Source of the DNA: HNR sp040400085
GTDB taxonomy: Bacteria; Actinomycetota; Actinomycetes; Actinomycetales; Microbacteriaceae
Reading direction: 5' to 3'
Length of the DNA stretch: 64,000 nucleotides
Assembly (NCBI GenBank): GCA_040400085.1
Contig: JBBAQX010000018.1
Span: forward strand, 1 to 64,000
Shown: positions 33,394-39,714 of the stretch, in pieces
How positions within the stretch are numbered: position 1 is the stretch's first letter
How the letters are laid out: every line of letters begins with the position of its first letter
The notes under the pieces: model-generated
Told to the model about the DNA's origin: nothing
Seen by the model: the letters and a program-made list of their open reading frames with translations, nothing else
The model's database searches: none
Made by a program: the position numbers and the translations under genes

Positions 33394-33701
33394 TTGAGTG
33401 GCTATCTGATTATGCAAACGATCTGACCCTCATCCAGACCCTTGTGTGGGTGGGCGCTGCGATTACGATTGTGACCTATTTGGTGAAGGCGTATCCGGTG
33501 ATCCGTCAATTTATGAGAACGATTGAGGCGCTGGCAGACCTTCCCGACTTCATGGCGAAAGCCGACCGCGAGCTCACCGACAATCACGGGAGCAGCCTGA
33601 AGGACGCGATACGCCGGATTGAGAGCTCCGGGGTTCGCACGGAAAAGAAGCTGGACGAGCATATCGCTCTGTGTAATGCGAAGGGAGACGAGAATGCATG
33701 A
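33390..33701 (+). CDS. DUF2746-like membrane protein (possible holin partner)
   Basis: 103 residues. One membrane helix at about 10-35 (LIQTLVWVGAAITIVTYLVKAYPVI) then a polar helical tail (DLPDFMAKADRELTDNHGSSLKDAIRRIE) typical of the actinophage DUF2746 family, often encoded in lysis cassettes. I start at GTG 33390 because GGGAGG lies eight bases before it; GTG 33381 would leave no room for a ribosome site. Confidence 0.7.
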   Translation: MIEWLSDYANDLTLIQTLVWVGAAITIVTYLVKAYPVIRQFMRTIEALADLPDFMAKADRELTDNHGSSLKDAIRRIESSGVRTEKKLDEHIALCNAKGDENA

Positions 33702-33990
33702 TTCGTTTATCGCGTTGATCCGCACAGTTGTGCCGGCCGGTGTCGGCGCTGTTTTCGCGTGGATACTGAGCGCCGGAGTCGAGGTCGATCCCTCGGCGCA
33801 GGCCGCAGTGGTAACTGGTCTTACAGCTGTGTTTACCGCCGTGTACTACTCGGCAGTTCGGCTTCTGGCTAGTCGCTGGAGTTGGGTTGGCTGGCTGCTC
33901 GGGAGCCCGTCGTCGCCTACATACGGGGCTGGCGCTTCTGCGGTTTCTGACGTCTCGATTGCGGATGCCCCACAACCCACAACTGAATAA
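33694..33990 (+). CDS. Holin-like protein
   Basis: 98 residues from ATG 33694, overlapping the previous gene by eight bases. Two hydrophobic helices (about 8-26 and 36-58) and a polar tail: the shape of a class II holin, which opens the membrane to release the endolysin. The Pro/Ser/Ala-rich C-terminus is presumably cytoplasmic. Confidence 0.65.
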   Translation: MHDSFIALIRTVVPAGVGAVFAWILSAGVEVDPSAQAAVVTGLTAVFTAVYYSAVRLLASRWSWVGWLLGSPSSPTYGAGASAVSDVSIADAPQPTTE

Positions 33991-34036
33991 GCGCGATTCT
34001 CGTCGGTAGATAACGAGGAATATCCGAGAAAATCTG

Positions 34037-34065
34037 AGGCCTGCTCTGTGAGCGGGCCTTTTTAT
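34037..34065 (+). terminator. Terminator between holin and endolysin genes
   Basis: 10-bp stem AGGCCTGCTC (34037-34046 with 34050-34059, one mismatch), 3-base loop, followed by TTTTTA. It would lower endolysin transcription relative to the rest of the operon, or mark the end of the structural transcript. Confidence 0.75.
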
Positions 34066-34079
34066 ATGAAAGGAGAAGT

Positions 34080-34757
34080 ATGGCTATTTCATTTGATGCC
34101 TGGGTTGCTCAGGCTGAGAACAAGTGGATTGATCGTGATGGTGCCCCAGCCTATAACGTTTATCAATGCCACGATGTGTGGCTTGACTACATGAATAAGG
34201 TCTATGATCTGCCCACGTCTTGGGGGTATGCGCCTGGAAATGGGTGGACCAGTAACGTCTGGACGCAATTCCCTTACAATGCCGGTCTTGCAAATCATTT
34301 TGTGAAGGTTGGTCCTGGTGCTGCTCAGCCTGGCGATGTTGCTTTTTGGCCTTCGCCTCACGTAGCTGTTGTTTTGGCTGATGCTGGTGGGTCGTTGATT
34401 ACCCTGTCGCAGAACAACAAGTTTGACAATCCGCCGACGCCAACGGTTCGCACGACGCTCAGCAAGAGCGGCATGCTCGGGTACTTACGCCCGAAAAATC
34501 CACCCAAAAACCCGACTAACCCCACCAATCCAGAAACTGAATTAGGAGAAGATGCAATGAAAATTTATTTGGGAGCACTTGCAGACGGAAGCCATGCCGG
34601 AAAGGTTTGGCTTTTTGGGCCGCGGGGCAAGGTTCATATTGGTAGCCCTGCTGAGGTACGCCTCCTGCAGCGGTACCTTCGAGAAATTGATGCCGGGCCG
34701 CTTCTTGAGGTGGAAGTTGACATTGCGGTTAATCGCTACATATCAAAAGTGCTCTAG
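34080..34757 (+). CDS. CHAP-domain endolysin with linker and C-terminal binding domain
   Basis: 225 residues. Residues 1-135 form a CHAP amidase/endopeptidase (C30 in YQCHDVW, H94 in PSPHVAVVL). A Pro/Asn linker (PKNPPKNPTNPTNP) leads to a 66-residue C-terminal domain, probably for cell-wall binding. No signal peptide, so release depends on the holin. An in-frame ATG at 34557 has its own strong ribosome site, implying that the C-terminal domain is also made alone. Ribosome site for the full form: AAAGGAGAAGT. Confidence 0.85.
   Translation: MAISFDAWVAQAENKWIDRDGAPAYNVYQCHDVWLDYMNKVYDLPTSWGYAPGNGWTSNVWTQFPYNAGLANHFVKVGPGAAQPGDVAFWPSPHVAVVLADAGGSLITLSQNNKFDNPPTPTVRTTLSKSGMLGYLRPKNPPKNPTNPTNPETELGEDAMKIYLGALADGSHAGKVWLFGPRGKVHIGSPAEVRLLQRYLREIDAGPLLEVEVDIAVNRYISKVL
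34557..34757 (+). CDS. Internal translation product: endolysin C-terminal domain alone
   Basis: ATG 34557 follows AGGAGAA at seven bases, an excellent ribosome site within the endolysin frame and exactly at the domain border (residue 160). The product would be 66 residues beginning MKIYLGALADG. Internal starts yielding extra binding-domain subunits are known for several Gram-positive phage endolysins. Confidence 0.5.
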   Translation: MKIYLGALADGSHAGKVWLFGPRGKVHIGSPAEVRLLQRYLREIDAGPLLEVEVDIAVNRYISKVL

Positions 34758-34876
34758 CTAGGGCTGGATCCCGGCCCCAAAATCGCTGACACCTAAGCTC
34801 GAATTGCCATCAGACCCGAATCCGTACTAGTCTTGTCGAGTGCGTTCAAGCCGTTTCCAACGGCAAGAGCAAACCT

Positions 34877-34961
34877 GGCGAGTTACCCAAGCGGCCAAAG
34901 GGATCTGACTGTAAATCAGCTGTCATCGACTTCGGGGGTTCGAATCCCTCACTCGCCACCA
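34877..34961 (+). tRNA. tRNA-Tyr(GTA)
   Basis: Acceptor GGCGAGT (34877-34883) pairs with ACTCGCC (34951-34957), discriminator A, CCA encoded. Anticodon loop CTGTAAA gives GTA. The long variable arm is that of bacterial tRNA-Tyr. It borders the tail locus on the right; no second copy of its 3' end, as an integrated element would leave, is seen on the left. Confidence 0.95.
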
Positions 34962-34962
34962 G

Positions 34963-35002
34963 AAAAGCCCGCCCCGACCATCAGGTCGGGGCGGGCTTTT
35001 TT
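34963..35002. terminator. Terminator after tRNA-Tyr
   Basis: Long stem of about 17 bp (34963-34979 with 34984-35000), tetraloop-sized loop ATCA, then TTTTTT run. Also suits the convergent MFS gene. Confidence 0.92.
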
Positions 35003-35052
35003 CGTTGGTGGGGTTGTCCGTGCTGTGGGGTGCTCAGCGCTAGCGAACTCGC

Positions 35053-36294
35053 CTACCGCGTGAAGCTGTGCCGCCGTCCGAGGGTCACGACGAGTGCGCT
35101 GACCACAAGTAACCCGCCACTGCACCACAGCAGCGCGGGAACGCCAGCCCCGTCGAGCAAAGCCCCGCCGAGAAGCGCGCCGAGAGCGATAGCCGTGTTC
35201 CACACCGTTACCAGGATCGATTGCGCGGTGTTGAGCTGAGGCCCATCTGCCACAAACGAAACGCCTGCCTGAAACACGGTTGGCGCACCGCCGTAGGCAA
35301 GACCCCACAGAACGATTGCCACAAAGGCAGCTGCTCCCAAAACGGCGGGCATAGACACGGTGGCTGCAAGTGCGACAACCGCGGCTGCGGTAACACCGGT
35401 GCTCAAAAGTGCCAGCAACCGGAACCTGCGATCAATAATGGATGCCGTTATCCAGACCCCAACCAGCGACGCAGCGCCGAAGGCCAACAGCACCAGGTCG
35501 GTGTGCTCCGTAATCCCAGCCCCTCGCATCACCGGAATGATGTAGGTGAAACCCAGGTAGTGTCCGAGCATGAACGCACCTGTCGCTGCAAGGGCTGGCA
35601 ATAGCCCAGGAATCAGCAGTGCCCCGAGAAGCGTATGCCGCTCACTCCCCGAAACGGCTTTCGGAGCCCCGGCAACCGATGGCAGAGCGAGCCGCACCGC
35701 GATCGCAAGGCTCAGGGCAATAACAGCGCCGATCATCCACACCGCTCGCCAGCCGAGCGCATCGCCAAGAAACGACGAAATCGGCGGGCCAAACGCGAAC
35801 GCAGCGGATACTCCGATTGTGACTACGGCGAGACCCTGTCCGATGCGTTCCTTTGGCACGATTTTTATGACGTACCCGGGGAGCATGCTCCAGAGCACGC
35901 CGAGCAGGGCTCCGTTCACGATTCGCACACCGATGATCAGCCAGATCCCCGGGGCAAACGTGATCGCGACGTTCACCGCAGCGAAACCGAGCAGCACGGC
36001 GATGAGGAGTGGTCGCCGCGAGAATCGCTCGAGCAGCATAGTGAGGGGGATCGCGGTGATCGCTGCCGTGAAAGCGAGGGCACTCACGAGCTGGCCTGTC
36101 AAAGCCTCGCTGACCCCGAGTCCGATGCTCATCTGGCTGAGTAGCCCTACGGGCATGGCCTCGATGAAGCAGATGGTGAAGGCAACGGCACCGAAGAGAA
36201 TTACCTGCGGCCAGGGCATCCGTAATCGATTTTTGTTGGTGACCGCGGGAATAGCGCGCGTATCAGGCTGGTTGAGCTCTGTGAGGGAAGACAT
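35053..36294 (-). CDS. MFS transporter, DHA1 (12-helix) family
   Basis: 413 residues from ATG 36294; an upstream frame to 36333 would start inside the operator palindrome. Twelve predicted helices; MLPGYVIKIVPKERIGQGLAVVTIGVS marks helices 4-5 and the segment TMLLERFSRRPLLIAVL the loop 2-3 motif. Similar to sugar-efflux or arabinose/chloramphenicol-type exporters (AraJ/SotB group). It is divergent from a MerR regulator, with a perfect palindrome between, so it is probably induced by its own substrate. Confidence 0.88.
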   Translation of the reverse strand: MSSLTELNQPDTRAIPAVTNKNRLRMPWPQVILFGAVAFTICFIEAMPVGLLSQMSIGLGVSEALTGQLVSALAFTAAITAIPLTMLLERFSRRPLLIAVLLGFAAVNVAITFAPGIWLIIGVRIVNGALLGVLWSMLPGYVIKIVPKERIGQGLAVVTIGVSAAFAFGPPISSFLGDALGWRAVWMIGAVIALSLAIAVRLALPSVAGAPKAVSGSERHTLLGALLIPGLLPALAATGAFMLGHYLGFTYIIPVMRGAGITEHTDLVLLAFGAASLVGVWITASIIDRRFRLLALLSTGVTAAAVVALAATVSMPAVLGAAAFVAIVLWGLAYGGAPTVFQAGVSFVADGPQLNTAQSILVTVWNTAIALGALLGGALLDGAGVPALLWCSGGLLVVSALVVTLGRRHSFTR

Positions 36295-36308
36295 GTCACA
36301 ATTTTCGA

Positions 36309-36330
36309 ACCTTAACACTAGTGTTAAGGT
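36309..36330. promoter_or_regulatory. MerR-type operator between MFS and MerR genes
   Basis: Perfect 22-bp palindrome; each half reads ACCTTAACACT. It resembles SoxR/MerR-type promoters in which the operator fills a long -35/-10 spacer. It lies 15 bases from the MFS start and 55 from the MerR start. Confidence 0.8.
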
Positions 36331-36384
36331 CAAACGCTATCGCTGAGAGCGAAACGCAGGCTGCACGGTCGAAGGGATCTGAGG

Positions 36385-36774
36385 ATGAGAATAGGCGAGC
36401 TGTCCGAAAGGTCTGGGGTTTCAGCCCGTCTTCTGCGCTATTACGAAGAGCAGGACCTCCTGAAGCCGAAACGCGATAATAGCGGGTACCGTGACTACCC
36501 TGAATCCATGGTTTCGCTAGCCGCTCAGATTCGCGAGCTCATCGAATCGGGTCTTACTACCGAGATTATTCGGCAGATTCTTCCCTGCGTGATCGAGCAT
36601 AACTCTGCCATTCTTCCGCGCTTTCCGGAGCATGCGGTTGCCCAGCTTCGCGAACACCAAGCCAAAATAGCGGCGCGGATCTGCTGTCTCACCGCAACTC
36701 ACGGAGCCATCGACTCTTACCTCGATGCGGTTGCCAAGCGCCAAGAGGAAATGCTCCAGGCCACGAACTCCTAG
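36385..36774 (+). CDS. MerR family regulator
   Basis: 129 residues. N-terminal MerR helix-turn-helix MRIGELSERSGVSARLLRYYEEQDLLKPKR with wing NSGYRDYPE, then a dimerisation coiled coil (85-125). A CC pair in RICCLTATHG might bind a metal or thiol, but the sequence does not settle the effector. Divergent from and probably activator of the MFS gene. Ribosome site GATCTGAGG. Confidence 0.92.
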   Translation: MRIGELSERSGVSARLLRYYEEQDLLKPKRDNSGYRDYPESMVSLAAQIRELIESGLTTEIIRQILPCVIEHNSAILPRFPEHAVAQLREHQAKIAARICCLTATHGAIDSYLDAVAKRQEEMLQATNS

Positions 36775-36978
36775 TCCATGTGGTGCTCTCTGGTGTGAGT
36801 TCGCTAACGGATGCTGCGCCCGTTTTTACCGAACCCGTCGCGTTCTGCTTTATCCCTCTCCCCCGGAATTGTGTGAAGTTTTGGCGGTAGACATCGCGGA
36901 TTGGCGTTGCCCCCACTTAAGATGCTATTCTCTAACGGTTGCCTTTTGCGCGCTTGATAAGAGTGTGAAGAAGGAAGC

Positions 36979-37050
<72 letters not shown>

Positions 37051-37099
37051 CTGGCTTTGATGATTGCCCGCTGATTTAGCGGATTTGAACTAAAGCTGT

Positions 37100-37173
37100 G
37101 GCTGGGTAGCTCAGTTGGTGAGAGCGCACGACTCATAATCGTGAGGTCGCGGGTTCGAATCCCGCTCCAGCTA
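37100..37173 (+). tRNA. tRNA-Met(CAT), elongator
   Basis: Acceptor GGCTGGG pairs with TCCAGCT (two G-U pairs), discriminator A, CCA not encoded. Anticodon loop CTCATAA gives CAT. The sequence resembles actinobacterial elongator tRNA-Met; tRNA-Ile(CAT) is less likely. It lies 50 bases after tRNA-Thr, probably co-transcribed. Confidence 0.92.
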
Positions 37174-37319
37174 CAAAAAGATTTGCCTCCCGTTACGACG
37201 GTGATGGAAGAAGGCCTTAGAACCCCAGCCGGACGACTGGATCTAGGGTCTTTCGCTTTGCGTGCTGCCGTGCTGCTGTGCGTCTGGCTCTAGTGCTACC
37301 CGTGCGAACCCGTCTGGCA

Positions 37320-37380
37320 ATCAGTTGGTCAAAGTCCGTGGGGTTTGGACCGAAAATCGCACGAACTTTGACCAACTGAT
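37320..37380. repeat. Perfect 16-bp inverted repeat downstream of the tRNAs
   Basis: ATCAGTTGGTCAAAGT at 37320-37335 and its exact reverse complement at 37365-37380, 29-base spacer. It lies in a 465-base gap (37174-37638) that holds no convincing gene; a weak hairpin near 37209-37252 may end the tRNA transcript. The repeat could be a recombination-related remnant or an operator. Confidence 0.7.
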
Positions 37381-37638
37381 AGAAGTACTTCTGGAGCGAA
37401 CATCACGAACCGAGGTGATGGGGTTCCGTGACATGAAAGTTCGACCAAGAACTCTGAATGAGGCAAGACAGAGGCTCAATAATGAGTAGCAGCCTTGGCC
37501 AAGTCTACAAAGACCAGCTGTTAACGCGCATCCACAATCGAAAGAACGGTTGATCTCACACAGGTTCCTGTGCCAGTCTGGTTGAAGAACAACCCAAGTT
37601 GCATGCTCGCCACAGGCGAAAGCGGTCAGGAGCCCGAG

Positions 37639-37974
37639 ATGTCAGAGCTTGAAGAATTCATTGCACAGCTTGAGAGCCCACAGCGTGACATCGCCGAGCG
37701 GCTTCGCGGTCTTATCGACGCTGCAATGCTCCGGGCGACGGGCCACGTCTGGCACGGGCATCCCGTCTGGCTCGAGCAAAAGACGCCAGTCGCCGGATTT
37801 AAGCCCTACCCCAAATATGTCACGTTTATGATCTGGAACGCTGCTCCTATCGACGATAAGTCGGGCGTACTTGTTGCTGGGCCACGGATGTGGACCGTGA
37901 AATATGCCGCTGTCGATGAGATAGAGGATGCCGTTGTCACGGATTGGCTCACGCAGGCACAAGCGGCCAGCTAG
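37639..37974 (+). CDS. DUF1801 domain protein
   Basis: 111 residues from ATG 37639, within a frame open from 37570. The DUF1801 (YdhG-like) pattern is clear: LRGLIDAAMLRATGHVWHGHPVWLEQKTPVAGFKPYPKYVTFMIW. Cytosolic, function unknown; the fold is related to small stress or frataxin-like proteins. Single gene. Confidence 0.78.
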   Translation: MSELEEFIAQLESPQRDIAERLRGLIDAAMLRATGHVWHGHPVWLEQKTPVAGFKPYPKYVTFMIWNAAPIDDKSGVLVAGPRMWTVKYAAVDEIEDAVVTDWLTQAQAAS

Positions 37975-38095
37975 ATCCGACCCGCTGGTACCACTGCATC
38001 CCGTTCGCGATTATCTATACCCTGGTTGATTGCTGGTAATAATCTCGGACTCGTTCGAAGCGACTAGCGTTTCAGCTTTTTCTGCGTTATGGTAC

Positions 38096-38124
38096 TTGAC
38101 GTACAAAGTAGTGTGATTGGATAC
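38096..38124 (+). promoter_or_regulatory. Possible promoter of the sigma-fusion gene
   Basis: TTGACG (38096-38101), 17-base spacer, GGATAC (38119-38124). The -10 is poor. It would give a leader of about 100 bases containing the hairpin and repeats described next. Confidence 0.4.
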
Positions 38125-38130
38125 CGGTTT

Positions 38131-38154
38131 GATATGGCATGGGGATGCCATATC
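38131..38154 (+). repeat. Perfect hairpin in the leader of the sigma-fusion gene
   Basis: GATATGGCAT (38131-38140) pairs exactly with 38145-38154 around a GGGG loop. Confidence 0.7.
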
Positions 38155-38166
38155 TCTCTGTGAGCG

Positions 38167-38214
38167 TTATCACAAACCGGTGTTATCGCAACCCGGTGCT
38201 ATTACAAACCGCTG
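38167..38214 (+). repeat. Three tandem 16-bp repeats before the sigma-fusion gene
   Basis: Units 38167-38182 (TTATCACAAACCGGTG), 38183-38198 and 38199-38214 differ from the first by two and three bases. A related half-site ATACCGGTTTGATAT occurs in inverse orientation at 38121-38135. The last unit ends 19 bases before the start codon. Likely binding sites for a regulator. Confidence 0.65.
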
Positions 38215-38233
38215 AGCTTAGGGGCGTAAAACA

Positions 38234-39610
38234 GTGCAGCAAATCGATGAAAAAGTAACGTCTGAATCAGACGTTGCGGAGTTTTATGTTAGTTCTCGTG
38301 CCTTGCTTATCGCCCATGCCCGGCGTTACGTGAGTGATCTCGGATACTGCGAAGACATAGTCGCCGAGTCTTATCTTTCAATCGTTGAGAGAGTGCGAAA
38401 AGGCAAAGGCCCTGCCCTCGACAAATTAGAAGCCTACGCAAAAGTATGCGTTCGGAATGAGGCTTTTCGTCAGGGCAAAGCCGCCTCACATGAGCTTCCC
38501 ACGGAATTCGTAGATACGTTGGCAGACAGCCTTCTTGAAACTGTCGAGGACTCAGAACTATCTGAGACCTGGGATGAGGCTGCTGCGGCCCGTGCCTTCC
38601 ACAAGCTGAGCGAGCGCTCGCAGAAAGTGCTGTGGTCGTCACTGGTCGAGGACAAGCGGTTGGCCGAGATTGCCGGACACCTCGGAATAAACGAGCGAGC
38701 AGTCGCGAGCGCCGCCTTCAGGGCGAGAGAAAATCTCCGCCTTCACTATCTTGTCGAGGCATCCAACGCTTCTCACAAATGCGGCGAGATGAGGGTCGAT
38801 TTTCTGGCCAATTATGTCCAGGGGCAGAGTAGTCAGCGTCGAGAGAAGAAGATTGAAGACCATCTCGGACGTTGCCTAGCCTGTAGGGAGACTGTTGGGG
38901 GCATGAGATCCCTCGGATTGCCAACGTTCGTTATTCTGGGAATCGCCGTTACTGCAGCTGGAACCCCCGCGCTTTTCGGAGGAGGATCCTCAGCCCAAGC
39001 CGCAACCTTTATGACAACGTCGGCAAAATCATCCTGGGTGATCGCATCGCAGTTGGGCGGCGGATGGCTCAAAATTATCGCCATAACCGGGGTTGGGTTA
39101 CTCGCTGCCGTATCGATTTGGGCAGTTGCATTTTGGGGTGTGAGCAACGGCGATTCCAGTCAACGGACTCCCGGAGATACGAATGCGCCGCTCGAAAACC
39201 CGGTGAACGGTGAAGAGCAACAGCCTAAAGAGCAGCCCCTCGCCCAAGATCAAGCCGAACAAAACGTCCCAGAGCTCTCAGGCCCGCTGCCTGCCGGTGT
39301 GCGAAAAGTTTCATGGGCACCAGCACCATCGAGCTATGTTGCGGGCGGAACCGACGCGCGCATCCTGTTATCTGTTGATTTTGACCAGGAAACTAAGGCT
39401 GACGATTACACACTCGTGGTCGTACCGCCTGCCGGGGTCACGCTCACAAAGGCGTCAGCCGGTTGCACTATCAGCAACGGTCAGGCGCGCTGCATCCCAC
39501 AGAAAAACCTCCTGGGTGCCACCCAATACAACTGGCAGTTCTTCGCGGATCTCACGCCAGATTCGACGGCCAAACTTCCTGTCGCGCAGCTGACAAAAGA
39601 TTTTTCCTAG
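38234..39610 (+). CDS. ECF-type sigma factor fused to zinc anti-sigma motif, membrane helices and extracellular domain
   Basis: 458 residues, GTG start. Region 2-like helices at 17-80 (ARRYVSDLGYCEDIVAESYLSIVERV), region 4-like helix-turn-helix at 117-172 (LSERSQKVLWSSLVEDKRLAEIAGHLG). A putative zinc anti-sigma motif follows at H210-x3-C214-x2-C217, then hydrophobic segments 229-247 and 278-302, an acidic Gln-rich linker, and an outer domain (305-458) beginning after VPELSGPLPAGV. The protein therefore carries sigma factor and its own sensor in one chain; release would need proteolysis or the factor would work at the membrane. The large adhesin gene 105 bases downstream is the obvious target. 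Confidence 0.78.
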   Translation: MQQIDEKVTSESDVAEFYVSSRALLIAHARRYVSDLGYCEDIVAESYLSIVERVRKGKGPALDKLEAYAKVCVRNEAFRQGKAASHELPTEFVDTLADSLLETVEDSELSETWDEAAAARAFHKLSERSQKVLWSSLVEDKRLAEIAGHLGINERAVASAAFRARENLRLHYLVEASNASHKCGEMRVDFLANYVQGQSSQRREKKIEDHLGRCLACRETVGGMRSLGLPTFVILGIAVTAAGTPALFGGGSSAQAATFMTTSAKSSWVIASQLGGGWLKIIAITGVGLLAAVSIWAVAFWGVSNGDSSQRTPGDTNAPLENPVNGEEQQPKEQPLAQDQAEQNVPELSGPLPAGVRKVSWAPAPSSYVAGGTDARILLSVDFDQETKADDYTLVVVPPAGVTLTKASAGCTISNGQARCIPQKNLLGATQYNWQFFADLTPDSTAKLPVAQLTKDFS

Positions 39611-39675
39611 GTCTCTGCGAAAAAACGTAACCAAAATGTGTATCTGCACTCTGACTTGTTGAGGGTGTTTTTGTT

Positions 39676-39702
39676 TCACCTCATTGGTAGGGCACTGAGG
39701 TG
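39676..39702 (+). repeat. Small hairpin before the adhesin gene
   Basis: CACCTCA pairs with TGAGGTG around a 12-base loop, ending close to the AAGGGG ribosome site of the GTG start at 39715. It may affect translation. The stem-loop is short, so weight is low. Confidence 0.35.
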
Positions 39703-39714
39703 TGAAGGGGAATC

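Larger units (their letters stand above)
23171..34757. mobile_element. Headless phage-tail locus with prophage-type switch (putative F-type tailocin)
   Basis: Contiguous set: ImmA/IrrE protease and repressor (minus), Cro-like and two zinc-ribbon proteins (plus), a gene-free control region, then tail terminator, major tail protein, tail chaperones with frameshift, tape measure, distal tail, tip, receptor-binding protein, M23 peptidase, holin-like proteins and endolysin. No integrase, replication, terminase, portal, protease or capsid gene is present, and all tail and lysis frames are intact. That gene content matches tailocins built from siphophage tails (as in Listeria monocins). A decaying prophage remains possible. 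Confidence 0.75.

Noticed and set aside
23171..34757. Gene transfer agent or full prophage
   Set aside because: Both need terminase, portal and capsid genes, none of which is present in the locus.
34877..34961. tRNA-Tyr as attachment site of an integrated prophage
   Set aside because: No integrase gene and no duplicated tRNA 3' end at the left border (about 23100-23170) were seen.
37262..37489. 75-residue frame over the 16-bp inverted repeat
   Set aside because: Composition and lack of ribosome site argue against coding; the inverted repeat itself explains part of the openness.
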